Shown: one piece after another, positions 1 to 8,684 of the stretch
Numbering within the stretch: the first letter of the stretch is position 1
How the letters are laid out: every line of letters starts with the position of its first letter
DNA from: Gemmatimonadota bacterium
GTDB lineage: Bacteria > Gemmatimonadota > Gemmatimonadetes > Gemmatimonadales > GWC2-71-9
Direction of reading: 5' to 3'
DNA length: 44,157 nucleotides
NCBI GenBank assembly: GCA_003220795.1
Contig: QHTK01000069.1
Span: 1 to 44,157, forward strand
Position numbers and translations under genes: made by a program
Notes under the pieces: generated by a model
The model's database searches: none
What the model saw: the letters and a program-made list of their open reading frames with translations, nothing else
Told to the model about the DNA's origin: nothing

Positions 1-1017
1 CGCGAAGCTGGGCGGCAGCACGCCGCCGGCGCCCACCGCCTTGGAGAGCTGGAACATCAGGAGATCGACGAACGTGGTGGCGAGGCACACGGCCACGCCC
101 CACGCCGCGCCGCTCTTCGGGGTGGAGATCGCGAGGGGCGCGCCGAACAAGGCGATGATGATGCAGGCGAACGGGACGGAGAGCTTCAGGGCGCGCTCCA
201 CGCGCAGCTTCTTCGTGTCCGAGCCGGAGCGCGCCAGCGCGTCGATATAACGCCCCAGCTCGGCGTACCGCATCTCGTCGGGCGCCTTGGGCTCGGCGAG
301 CAGGTCCACCGGCGTCTCGCGCAGGTCCCGCGTGGCGAGCCGGTCGAACGTGAACGCCGTCTCGCGGCCCGGGCCGAGCAGGTAGTGCACCGTCCCCTTG
401 GTGAGGGTCCAGCCGCGCGCCCGGCGCGCGGTGTCGTAGCTCGCCTGCGGCGCCGCGATCACGATCGTGGGGTACTCGGGCCCCGTTCCCTCGCGCTCCA
501 TGATCAGGTCGCGCATCGCGTGCCGCGCCAGCTCGAGCCCCCCGATCGCGTACACCCAACCGCCGTCCGCCCGGTACACGAAGTTGTTGCGGAACTGGTC
601 GCTGCGGATCTGCTTCTGTCCGAGCAGCTCGGCGCGGCGGCTCGACGTAACCGGCGCCAGCTCCGTGAGCCCGACGTCGGCCAGCACCGCCACGACGGAC
701 GCGGCGAGCAGCGGCCGGATGACCCGGTGGAACGAGATCCCGGACGCCTTCGCCGCCGTCAGCTCAGAGTGGCGGTCCAGCGCCCCCACCGTGAACACCA
801 CCGCGAACAGCACGGCGACGGGCAACACCAGCGTGACGGTCTCGGGGAGGTAGCAGACGTACGACAGCGCCAGATGGCCCTTCGAAACCCCTCCGCTCGT
901 GTACTTCTCGAGGTTGTCGGCCAGGTCGATCACGAAGACGAGCAGCGGAAAACCGAACGTCGCCAGGAAGAACACCTTGGCCCATTCGCGCAGCACGTAG
1001 CGGTCGAGGGTCGTCAT
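1..1017 (-). CDS. lptG: LptG, LPS export permease (partial, 3' end outside window)
   Basis: Inner-membrane permease subunit that works with LptF and the ATPase LptB to extract lipopolysaccharide from the inner membrane and push it onto the periplasmic Lpt bridge. Translation from the minus strand starts MTTLDRYVLREWAKVFF, followed by a hydrophobic segment, then the stretch around LPVAVLFAVVFTVGALDRHSELTAAKASGIS, where 'E.TA..ASGIS' is the LptF/G coupling-helix signature. A periplasmic jellyroll-like region follows, and the last membrane segments begin again after ERALKLSVPFACIIIALFGAP near the window edge. About 339 residues are visible; the stop lies beyond base 1. The ATG at 1015-1017 overlaps the lptF TGA (ATGA), indicating translational coupling. 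The assignment to LptG rather than LptF rests on gene order and the absence of the insert seen in the upstream gene. Confidence 0.9.
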   Translation of the reverse strand, partial: MTTLDRYVLREWAKVFFLATFGFPLLVFVIDLADNLEKYTSGGVSKGHLALSYVCYLPETVTLVLPVAVLFAVVFTVGALDRHSELTAAKASGISFHRVIRPLLAASVVAVLADVGLTELAPVTSSRRAELLGQKQIRSDQFRNNFVYRADGGWVYAIGGLELARHAMRDLIMEREGTGPEYPTIVIAAPQASYDTARRARGWTLTKGTVHYLLGPGRETAFTFDRLATRDLRETPVDLLAEPKAPDEMRYAELGRYIDALARSGSDTKKLRVERALKLSVPFACIIIALFGAPLAISTPKSGAAWGVAVCLATTFVDLLMFQLSKAVGAGGVLPPSFA

Positions 1018-2510
1018 CGGGTGTTGCCCGGCTTGCGGATGCGCCACACCCCGATCGCGCCGACCGCGGCGCAGATCAGGTTCGGCAGCCACATCGAGAC
1101 GAACGGCCCCACGATCAAGCGGTCTCCGAGGTTCTCGCCGCCGATCAGCCCCACGTAGTACACGGTGAAGACCGCCACGCTCAAGCCGATCACCAGCCCG
1201 ACTCCGCCGCGGTAGTAGCGCAGCGCCGCGGGCGCACCCACCAGCGCGAACACGATGCACGCCGCGGCGATCGCGTATTTCTTCTGGATCTCGACCTCGT
1301 ACATCGCCGCCCGCTGCTCTGCCGAGCGGCGGCGCTGCTCCTCGCCCACAGTCGCCGCGGGTGTGATCAGGGTCGGCCGGCTTTGCGCCTGGGAGACCGC
1401 CGCGGGGGGAGGCACCCGCGCCGGGCCGAACGGCGGGTGCTCGGTGGGGCGCTGCGGTTGGGGGTGTGGCCGGAAAGGACGGGGCGTGGGCGTCTGCGCC
1501 GCGGCCGCCTTCGGCCCGAGCCACGCCGCCGCCCGCCGCAGCGCGTGGCAGTACAGGCCAACCGGCGCCGTGTCGGCCACGTAGGGCGGCGGTGCGGGGT
1601 ACACCAGGACGAGGCCGGCGAGCCGGCGCAAGTCGTTCTGCACCGCGACGTCGGCGTCCGCCCCTGCCCGGTCCGCTTCACGGCGGGCCAGGGCCACCAT
1701 GCCGCGCATCTCACAGATCGACATCTCGCGGTCGCTCTTGTAGCTGTCGTGCTCGGTGCGCTCCAGCGTGTTGCCGATGCCGGCGACCCGCATCCGGTTG
1801 GTGCGGAAAAACGTGCGGTCGAACTGCGTGGGATCGGTGCGATTGACCGCCTGGATGTCGCCATCCTCCAGCGTGAGGTACAAATCGCGTCCGCCGGGGG
1901 TATATGCCATGCGACCCGAGTCGGCGCCGATGATCCGCCGGCGCTCCGCGTCTCCCAGGTCGTAAATCGTCACATCCTTGAGTTTGTTGGAATTGGGGTC
2001 GATACGCGCAGCGCGCAGGAAAAACTGCCCGGGCACGACCTCGTTGATGACCTGTTCCTTCAGCGTGAACGACGGCTTCTTACGCTGAATGTCCACCTGC
2101 AATGTGCGGAGCCGGTGATTCGAGCGCGGCAGCACCTGATCGTTCCACAGGAACGAGAGCAGCGCGACCACTGCCGCGCCCCCCAGCACCGGGGTGATCA
2201 CGCGCGCGACGCTCACGCCGCTCGCCTGCAGCGCCGTGATCTCGTTGTCACCGGCCAGCCGCGTGAACACGTGCAGCACCGCCACCAGCACGGCCATCGG
2301 CAGCGTCACCGCGACGATGAACGGGACCGACAGCACGAACACCTCGAGGATGACGCTCCACGGCAAGCCCTTGCCGACGAGACTGCCGAACTGCTTGGCG
2401 ATTTGATTGAGCAGCATCAGCGAGGTGAGGGCCGCCAGCGCGAAGCCGAGCGGCGCGACGTGCTGGCGCAGCAGGTAGCGGCTGATGGTGCGCACGGTCG
2501 GTCGCGCCAT
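1014..2510 (-). CDS. lptF: LptF, LPS export permease with long Pro-rich insertion
   Basis: Inner-membrane LPS export permease, partner of LptG. The N-terminus (ISRYLLRQHVAPLGFAL) leads into membrane helices at about residues 15-35, 50-80 and 103-122. The coupling-helix motif NEITALQASGVS lies at about 89-100, the periplasmic jellyroll follows at about 130-300, and the C-terminal helices at about 411-490 are introduced by the conserved E-x-x-x-K/R segment (YEVEIQKKYAIAAACIVFAL). The protein has 498 residues, about 100 longer than usual. The excess is residues 300-395, a Pro/Gln/Arg-rich segment inserted before the fourth helix. The ATG at 2508-2510 is the conventional start. A good promoter overlaps it, so GTG at 2493-2495 (five codons in, giving MRTISRYLL) is an alternative. 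The stop overlaps the lptG start by 4 bp. Confidence 0.92.
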   Translation of the reverse strand: MARPTVRTISRYLLRQHVAPLGFALAALTSLMLLNQIAKQFGSLVGKGLPWSVILEVFVLSVPFIVAVTLPMAVLVAVLHVFTRLAGDNEITALQASGVSVARVITPVLGGAAVVALLSFLWNDQVLPRSNHRLRTLQVDIQRKKPSFTLKEQVINEVVPGQFFLRAARIDPNSNKLKDVTIYDLGDAERRRIIGADSGRMAYTPGGRDLYLTLEDGDIQAVNRTDPTQFDRTFFRTNRMRVAGIGNTLERTEHDSYKSDREMSICEMRGMVALARREADRAGADADVAVQNDLRRLAGLVLVYPAPPPYVADTAPVGLYCHALRRAAAWLGPKAAAAQTPTPRPFRPHPQPQRPTEHPPFGPARVPPPAAVSQAQSRPTLITPAATVGEEQRRRSAEQRAAMYEVEIQKKYAIAAACIVFALVGAPAALRYYRGGVGLVIGLSVAVFTVYYVGLIGGENLGDRLIVGPFVSMWLPNLICAAVGAIGVWRIRKPGNTR

Positions 2511-2537
2511 TATATTCGGAACTCCAAGTCTCTACAA
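2509..2537 (-). promoter_or_regulatory. Predicted sigma-70 promoter for lptFG, in the 30-bp divergent gap to sprA
   Basis: On the minus strand, TTGTAG (2537-2532), a 17-bp spacer and a perfect TATAAT (2514-2509) are seen. The -10 box overlaps the annotated lptF ATG, so transcription would start near 2502, inside the annotated reading frame. On the plus strand TATATT (2511-2516) overlaps the same bases and could serve sprA, but no good -35 is visible for it. The two genes start only 30 bp apart, so their promoters must overlap or lie inside coding sequence. Confidence 0.5.
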
Positions 2538-2540
2538 GGG

Positions 2541-5500
2541 ATGCGGCGCCCCACGCTGGTTGGTCTCGTCGCTCTCTCGCTCGTCATACCCCAGGCGTAC
2601 GCGCAGGATACGACGGCCGTGCGTGTGCGCCCACCCCGTCCTCCCGGCCCGCCCGGGTTCCGCGCCACGTTCTCCTGGACAGCGCTCGCGCCGCCGCGGC
2701 TCGGTGCGCTCCTCCCGGGCGGGCGCTTGGGCCTCCGCACCAGCCCGGCCGCCGTGGCCGCGGCGTGGGCGCGGCGCGTGCGCGCGGCGCGGCGGGCCGA
2801 CCTCGCGGTCCTCCCGCAGACGCCGGTCGCCGTCGCCGAGTCGGCGGCGGCCGCACCGGAGGCCCCCGCCCACGCCGTGCCGCCTGCGGGGCTGCGCGGC
2901 ATCCTCGGCACCTACGCCGACATCGGCATGGAGCTGCGGGTGCGGTTCGAGCTCAAGGCCGACCGCTTTCGCAACCTGAAGTGCACGCCGTTCGAGCAGC
3001 AGCAGGCGCTCTCCGGCTGCCAGACGCGGTTCCCGACCATCAGCCCGGTGCCGCAATACGCCGTGCGCACGGCGGGGATCGTGGGGCGGCGGCTGCATGT
3101 CAACGTCGACTTCGACAGCCAGCGCGAGTTCGACGCCAACAACAATCTCCAGGTGTGGTACGAGGGCCTCGAGGACGAGGTGCTGCGCCGGGTCGAGGCC
3201 GGCAACGTCACCTTCCAGGCGCCGCCGTCTCGCTTCATCAGCGCGGCCATCCCGGCGAACAACTTCGGCGTCCAGGCGATCGCGCAGCTCGGCGCGCTGG
3301 AGCTACGCGGCATCTACGCGCAGCAGAAGGGCAACGTCGTGCGAGACCGCGTCTACGCGGTCGGGGAAACGACGACGCAACCGATCGACCGCGTCGCCCG
3401 GGACCTGGACTACGAGGCCGGCCGGTTCTTCTTCGCCGTGGACCCCGCCCTCGTCCCCCGCTACCCCGCCGTGGACGTCTTGAGCATCGACCGGGCGACC
3501 ATGCCCGATTCCCTCCGCGTGGGCAGCGTGCGGGTCTACCGCGTGCGGGCGGCCTCCCCGACCTCGACCACCAACCAGAACATCGGCGGCGTGCGCGCGG
3601 TGGCGTGCGGTCCCGGGCCGAGCCGCTCAGTGGACTGTGACGTGCAGCGGGCCGGGCCGTTCCAATGGGAGCTCCTCCTCGAGGGGAAGGACTACTACGT
3701 CGATCCGAGCGGCGCGTGGTTCGCACTCGCCGCGCGTCTCGATCAGAGCGACTACCTCGCCGTGTCCTACATCCCGGTCGGCGCGGCGGGGTGCGGCCCG
3801 GGTGGACGGTGCGTCGGCACGTTTCCGGCGGCTGCCAGTCGCGACACCGCGGTGGTCGATACGCTGCGGCTGGTGTACGACCCGCGCCCGGGAGTCACGG
3901 CCGCGACGCCCTCGTTCCGCTTCGAAATCCGCAGCGCCTACCGGGTGGGCGGCAGCGACGTCGACCGCACCACCGTGGCGCTCGCGCTCACGGTCAACCA
4001 GCGGGAGCGTACCATCCTGGGTGCCCAGACCTACCTCGCCCAGCTCGGCATGGCGCTGGAGTCCGACCCGACCCGGTTCGACCAGTACAACCGGCTGTTC
4101 CCGCGCACGCGCGATCCCCAGCAGGGCGCGCCGCTGCGCGACTACTTCGCCGTGTTCCCTCACCTGACGCCGTTCGCCGACTCGACGCGGCTCGCCCCGG
4201 GGGAACGCAACGACTCCCTGTACCGCACGCCCCGCCTCCGGCTCCTGACGCAGTCGCCGCCCTCGGTCTTCGCGCTCGGCGTGCACGCCAGCGTCGCGGC
4301 GTCGAGCGACCGCAGCCAGCTGTCGCTCAACAGCTTCCAGATCCGGGACGGTTCGGAAAAGATCTACGTCGGCAGCCGGCTGCTCACACGCGACGCCGAT
4401 TACGGCATCGACTACGCCACCGGCCAGGTCACCTTCAAGAACCCCGACTCGTTGTTCCAGGGGGGTACGGCTCAGGTGCGCGCGCAGTTCGAGGAGCGCG
4501 CCGCATTCGCGGTCGCCCCCACGTCGATCTACGGCCTCGCCGCGCGCTACGACCTGGGGCACCGCGGGACGGTCAACTTCACCGGCTTGTTCCAGAAGGA
4601 GCAGAGCGCGTTCACGCGGCCGCCGCTCGGCTTCGAACCGTCGTCGAGCTTCATCGGCGGCGTGAGTACGGAGCTGCACTTCCAGCCCGAGTTCGTCACG
4701 CGGGCGCTCAACGCCCTCCCCGGCATCCACACCGAGGTCCCGTCGCTGCTCAACATTTCGGCGGAAGTGGCGACATCGCGCCCCAGCCCGAACCAGGCGG
4801 GCCAGGCGTATGTCGAGGAATTCGAGGCGGAGGCGGGGCGACCCCTCTCGCTTGCCGAAAACAGCTGGCACTGGGGCAGCGTCCCCACGACGGCGCGCGG
4901 CGCCGAGCCGTTTGGCATCGATCCGTCGGGCTTCGCCCCCGCGAACGCGGCGGCGCTCACCTGGCAGAACCTGCCGCTCGGCGCCGACGGGCGGGCCATT
5001 CAGTTCCTCCCGCAACAGATCGACCCGACGATCCGGCTCGTCGGGCAGGCCCAGTCCGCAGAGCAGGCGCTGTGGCTCATGCTGAAGCCGGACACGGTGC
5101 TGGGCCTCGCCGACGTGAACACCGGTAACCCGAACTGGGTGCGCCCGCACCAGGACGGGCCGCGCTGGCGCTCGATCACGCAGGCGCTGTCGGCGACCGG
5201 CATCGACCTGTCGCGCACCGAGTACCTCGAGCTGTGGGTGTGGGAGGACAACCACCGCGTAGCGAAGTCCAATCACGCCGCTCTCGTCCTCGACTTCGGA
5301 TCGGTGTTCGAAGACGCGCTCGCGTGGGTGCCGGATGCCTTCAGGGCTGGGCCCGCCGGGGACACGACTTACTACGGGCGGCGCTATGTGGGGCTCGGCC
5401 GGCTCGACACCGAGCGCGATCCCATCACCCACTCGTGGAACGCCGTGATCAACGACGAAGGCATCCTGGCCGACCGGGTGACCGACGGCATCGTCGATTC

Positions 5501-8500
5501 GACCACGGGCGCGGTGCGGGACACCCTGCCGCTCTGCAGCGCCACGCAGCACGGTCTGCTCCAGACGTTTTTTTTCGGCGACCTGCGCTCGCGCTGCGGG
5601 CGCCACAACGGGTTCGTCGACACGGAAGACCTGGACGGCGACTTCCGACTCGACTCGGTGGCCGGGGTGCGGACGGTGGAGGGCTTCGTGCGCTTCGTGT
5701 TTCCGATCGGTGACGAGCGCTTCTACGTGCGCGACGGCGCCATGCTCCCGGCCTTCACGAACGGGCTCCCCGACGGCACGTCGGGCTGGCGACTGTACCG
5801 CATCCCGTTTCGCACGGACACGATCCAGGTGGGGAGGGCAGACCTGCGCCAGATCCAGAGCCTGCGGGTCACCGTGGTCGCCCCCCATACCGCCGGCCCA
5901 AACCAGCCCGATCCGCAGGTCTACTTCGGGCTCGCCCGCGTGCGGCTGGTCGGCGCCTCGTGGCTCAAGCGCGCCGACACGCCGATTCGGGGCGTCGCCG
6001 GCGAACGCGGTACGGGGACGGGCGAGGTGATCGCCTCGGTCGTGAGCACCGAGAACCGCGACCTCGGCTACACGCCGCCGCCCGGCGTGTTCGATGAAGC
6101 GGGGCGGCGTGACGCGAACCTGCAACTCGCGACCGCCCAGATCAACGAACGCTCACTCCGCCTGCTCGCGGGCGGCCTCCAGACCGGCCAGCGCGCCGAA
6201 GCGTTTCTGCGGTTCACGGCCGAGGGGGACAAGAACTTCCTCAAATACCGCAGGCTGCGCACCTGGATGCGGGGACGCGGCCCGGGCTGGGAGGACGGGG
6301 ACCTGCACGCCTATATCAAGGCGGGCAAGGACCAAGACAACTTCTACTTGTACCACGCCCCCGCCCGCACCATCTCGTGGGATCCGGAGATGGTCGTGGA
6401 CCTGGACCGCTGGCTCCTGTTGCGCGCCAAGATCGAGCAGGCGTGGCTGCGGGGCGACACCGCCCAGATTTACGCCGGCTGCCCCGACACCTCGCTCGTG
6501 CCGTTCGACTCTGCGTACGTGATGTGCGACGGCCCATACCTCGCGCATGTGCGCGATCCCGCCACGGCGCCACCCAACCTCGCCGCCGTGCAGGAGATCG
6601 CGGCGGGCATCTGGCGCGTCAATAGCCGCGTGTTCCTCGATCAGGCCGAGTTGTGGGTGGACGACATCCGCCTGAGTGATGTCGTCCAGGACGCCGGCTT
6701 CGCGGGTGCGATCGACGTGACGCTTACCGCCGCCAACGTGGCAGACGTCGCCGTCAGCGTGTCCCGCCGCGATGCCCAGTTCCGGCAACTGGGGGAGGAT
6801 CCGCGCTACGTGGCCGACAACGCGGCGAGCGTGGCGGGCACAGTGCGGCTGGAACGGTTTTTTCCCGATCGGTGGGGCATCATCGCGCCGCTGAGCGTGC
6901 GCTACGCCGCCACGTCGAGCGCGCCGTTCTACCTGGCCGGCACCGACCTCCGGGCCGATGCGCTCACCGGGTTGCGCACGCCGCGCGCGACGGCCGCGAG
7001 CTACGCCCTCACGGTCCGGCGGACCCGCCGGTCGCCCAACGCGTTCCTGCGCTATCTCGTGGATCCGCTCGCCGTCTCCGGCGCCTACGCCCGGGGCACG
7101 GCGCAGGGCGATCTCGCGCTCGCCACGTCGTCGAGTTACGCGTTCAACCTGGACTACGCGCTCGCGCTGGGCCCGCCCGGCGGGGGCGGTGGGGGGGGTG
7201 GCGGCGGGATCCGCCTCGCGCCCGCGGCCGTGCGATTCCACTCCGGCCTCGCGGGTGACGAAGGGTCCCGCCTCACCTACGCAGTCCCGGTCGCGCGGGT
7301 CGCCGACTCCGGCCTCGCCCCGGCGCTATCCCGCAACCGGGTGTGGCGCAACAGCGGCGGTCTCGATTTTCTGCCGCTCCGCGGCCTCCAGCTGCGCGTC
7401 GATGCGGCCTCTGTGCGGGACCTGCGGGACTACGGCGACTCGACTACCATCGCCCGCCTCATGCGGCAAGAGCGGCGCACATTCCTGGGCCAGGACGTCG
7501 GCGTGGAGACGCAACGCACCATCACGACCGCGGTCACCGCGACGCCTCAAGTGGGCGCGTGGCTGCGTCCCCGCGCCGCGGTCTCGACGACGTTCAGCTT
7601 TACGCGCGACCCCAACGGCCGCACGCCCGTCCGCGACGTCGGAGACACGGCTGGCGGGTTCCATCTGCCGGCGGCGTTCAGCAACCAGCGTCGCCTCGAC
7701 CTGGCCGTCGGCGTGGACCCCAGGCGACTCGGCGGCAAGCTGTTCGGCGACAGCGCCGCGCTCGCAAGGCTGCTCGGTCGCCTCACCAATCTGGACCTGT
7801 CGTACGGGCGCACCCTGCTGTCGAGCTACGACCGTGTGCCGGGTGGCCCATCGTTCGGCTACCAGTTCGCCATCGGCCGGTTCGACGGCTTCAGGAGCCA
7901 GAGCGGCCGCCTCGCGCTGGCGGCGACCGACAACTCGAGTCTCAACGCCGGCGCCAACGCGGCGCTCCCCGAGGGCATGCGCGTCAACATGAACTACCGA
8001 CGCACCCGCGGCATCACGTGGGCGCTCCGTCTCGATCAGCAGGTGCCGATCCGCAGTGCCAGCACGGAGTGGCCCTCGGCGAACCTGAGCTGGAGCGTGT
8101 CGCCCGGCACGACCGCGCTCGGCCGCGTGCTGACGAGCCTTTCGGCGCAGCTCGGGTATCGTAAGGTCGCGACCGCGAGCGACCAGCCGTCATTCCTGGG
8201 GGCCGAGGCTCCCGCCGCGACCTCGTCGGGCAGCGAGCGCTCGATCCGGCCCGCCCTCGCGCTCACGTGGCGGCACGGCGTCTCGACCGCGTTCGATGCG
8301 TCCTACGCGACCAGCGATCAGGTGAGCGCGGGTAACGCGTTTCACACAGAGCGTTCCCAGCAGAGCGCGAGCCTCGCCTTCGTGTTCCGGCCCCCGGCCA
8401 GTATCGTCCGCTTGAAGCACGACATTCGCGCGGCCGGCCGGTACAGCGCCAGCGCCAACAAGACGTGCCTGCAGGCCGCCGGCCAGGAGGCCTGCGTCCC

Positions 8501-8684
8501 CTACGTGGACAGCCGCCAGACGCAGATGCAGCTTTCCCTGGACACCGATTTGCCTCCTACGCTCAGTGCGGGCTTCCAAATGGCATACCTGGTGAACGAC
8601 GAGCGGCAGGCCAACCGCAAGACCTCGCAGCTCGTGATCACCGCATTCGTCGAGCTCCACACCAGCGTGGGGCAGATCCAATGA
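2541..8684 (+). CDS. sprA: SprA/Sov-like outer-membrane translocon of type IX secretion
   Basis: Very large outer-membrane beta-barrel protein (2047 residues). In Bacteroidota, SprA (Sov) is the translocon through which type IX secretion substrates cross the outer membrane. Residues 1-21 form a signal peptide ending AYA, with Gln22 as predicted mature N-terminus. The first SprA_N-like region (about residues 189-224) carries the hallmark FD..REFDANNNLQVWYEG followed by LEDEVLRRVEAGNV. A second SprA-like block at about 1398-1475 has NVADVAVSVSRRDAQFRQL, then RFFPDRWGI. Near residue 620 there is a repeat-like segment, DYGIDYATGQVTF. The rest is alternating beta-strand sequence typical of the 36-strand barrel. 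A run of ten Gly lies near residue 1550. Start: the reading frame is open far upstream, but ATG 2541 begins the signal peptide and everything upstream is antisense to lptF. It is slightly shorter than typical Bacteroidota SprA. The stop overlaps the next ATG. Confidence 0.88.
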   Translation: MRRPTLVGLVALSLVIPQAYAQDTTAVRVRPPRPPGPPGFRATFSWTALAPPRLGALLPGGRLGLRTSPAAVAAAWARRVRAARRADLAVLPQTPVAVAESAAAAPEAPAHAVPPAGLRGILGTYADIGMELRVRFELKADRFRNLKCTPFEQQQALSGCQTRFPTISPVPQYAVRTAGIVGRRLHVNVDFDSQREFDANNNLQVWYEGLEDEVLRRVEAGNVTFQAPPSRFISAAIPANNFGVQAIAQLGALELRGIYAQQKGNVVRDRVYAVGETTTQPIDRVARDLDYEAGRFFFAVDPALVPRYPAVDVLSIDRATMPDSLRVGSVRVYRVRAASPTSTTNQNIGGVRAVACGPGPSRSVDCDVQRAGPFQWELLLEGKDYYVDPSGAWFALAARLDQSDYLAVSYIPVGAAGCGPGGRCVGTFPAAASRDTAVVDTLRLVYDPRPGVTAATPSFRFEIRSAYRVGGSDVDRTTVALALTVNQRERTILGAQTYLAQLGMALESDPTRFDQYNRLFPRTRDPQQGAPLRDYFAVFPHLTPFADSTRLAPGERNDSLYRTPRLRLLTQSPPSVFALGVHASVAASSDRSQLSLNSFQIRDGSEKIYVGSRLLTRDADYGIDYATGQVTFKNPDSLFQGGTAQVRAQFEERAAFAVAPTSIYGLAARYDLGHRGTVNFTGLFQKEQSAFTRPPLGFEPSSSFIGGVSTELHFQPEFVTRALNALPGIHTEVPSLLNISAEVATSRPSPNQAGQAYVEEFEAEAGRPLSLAENSWHWGSVPTTARGAEPFGIDPSGFAPANAAALTWQNLPLGADGRAIQFLPQQIDPTIRLVGQAQSAEQALWLMLKPDTVLGLADVNTGNPNWVRPHQDGPRWRSITQALSATGIDLSRTEYLELWVWEDNHRVAKSNHAALVLDFGSVFEDALAWVPDAFRAGPAGDTTYYGRRYVGLGRLDTERDPITHSWNAVINDEGILADRVTDGIVDSTTGAVRDTLPLCSATQHGLLQTFFFGDLRSRCGRHNGFVDTEDLDGDFRLDSVAGVRTVEGFVRFVFPIGDERFYVRDGAMLPAFTNGLPDGTSGWRLYRIPFRTDTIQVGRADLRQIQSLRVTVVAPHTAGPNQPDPQVYFGLARVRLVGASWLKRADTPIRGVAGERGTGTGEVIASVVSTENRDLGYTPPPGVFDEAGRRDANLQLATAQINERSLRLLAGGLQTGQRAEAFLRFTAEGDKNFLKYRRLRTWMRGRGPGWEDGDLHAYIKAGKDQDNFYLYHAPARTISWDPEMVVDLDRWLLLRAKIEQAWLRGDTAQIYAGCPDTSLVPFDSAYVMCDGPYLAHVRDPATAPPNLAAVQEIAAGIWRVNSRVFLDQAELWVDDIRLSDVVQDAGFAGAIDVTLTAANVADVAVSVSRRDAQFRQLGEDPRYVADNAASVAGTVRLERFFPDRWGIIAPLSVRYAATSSAPFYLAGTDLRADALTGLRTPRATAASYALTVRRTRRSPNAFLRYLVDPLAVSGAYARGTAQGDLALATSSSYAFNLDYALALGPPGGGGGGGGGGIRLAPAAVRFHSGLAGDEGSRLTYAVPVARVADSGLAPALSRNRVWRNSGGLDFLPLRGLQLRVDAASVRDLRDYGDSTTIARLMRQERRTFLGQDVGVETQRTITTAVTATPQVGAWLRPRAAVSTTFSFTRDPNGRTPVRDVGDTAGGFHLPAAFSNQRRLDLAVGVDPRRLGGKLFGDSAALARLLGRLTNLDLSYGRTLLSSYDRVPGGPSFGYQFAIGRFDGFRSQSGRLALAATDNSSLNAGANAALPEGMRVNMNYRRTRGITWALRLDQQVPIRSASTEWPSANLSWSVSPGTTALGRVLTSLSAQLGYRKVATASDQPSFLGAEAPAATSSGSERSIRPALALTWRHGVSTAFDASYATSDQVSAGNAFHTERSQQSASLAFVFRPPASIVRLKHDIRAAGRYSASANKTCLQAAGQEACVPYVDSRQTQMQLSLDTDLPPTLSAGFQMAYLVNDERQANRKTSQLVITAFVELHTSVGQIQ
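7181..7210 (+). repeat. G-rich tract with G8 homopolymer inside sprA
   Basis: A run of eight G (7191-7198) lies in a longer G-rich stretch coding for ten consecutive glycines. Such tracts are prone to slipped-strand mispairing. In this read the frame is intact. Confidence 0.7.

Noticed and set aside
1383..2540. Open frame upstream of sprA that would add about 386 residues to its N-terminus
   Set aside because: It is antisense to lptF and Arg/His-rich with no domain, while ATG 2541 starts a textbook signal peptide.
3627..6125. 832-codon open frame antisense to sprA
   Set aside because: Compositional shadow of a GC-rich gene; His/Arg/Glu-rich, no motifs, no upstream signals.
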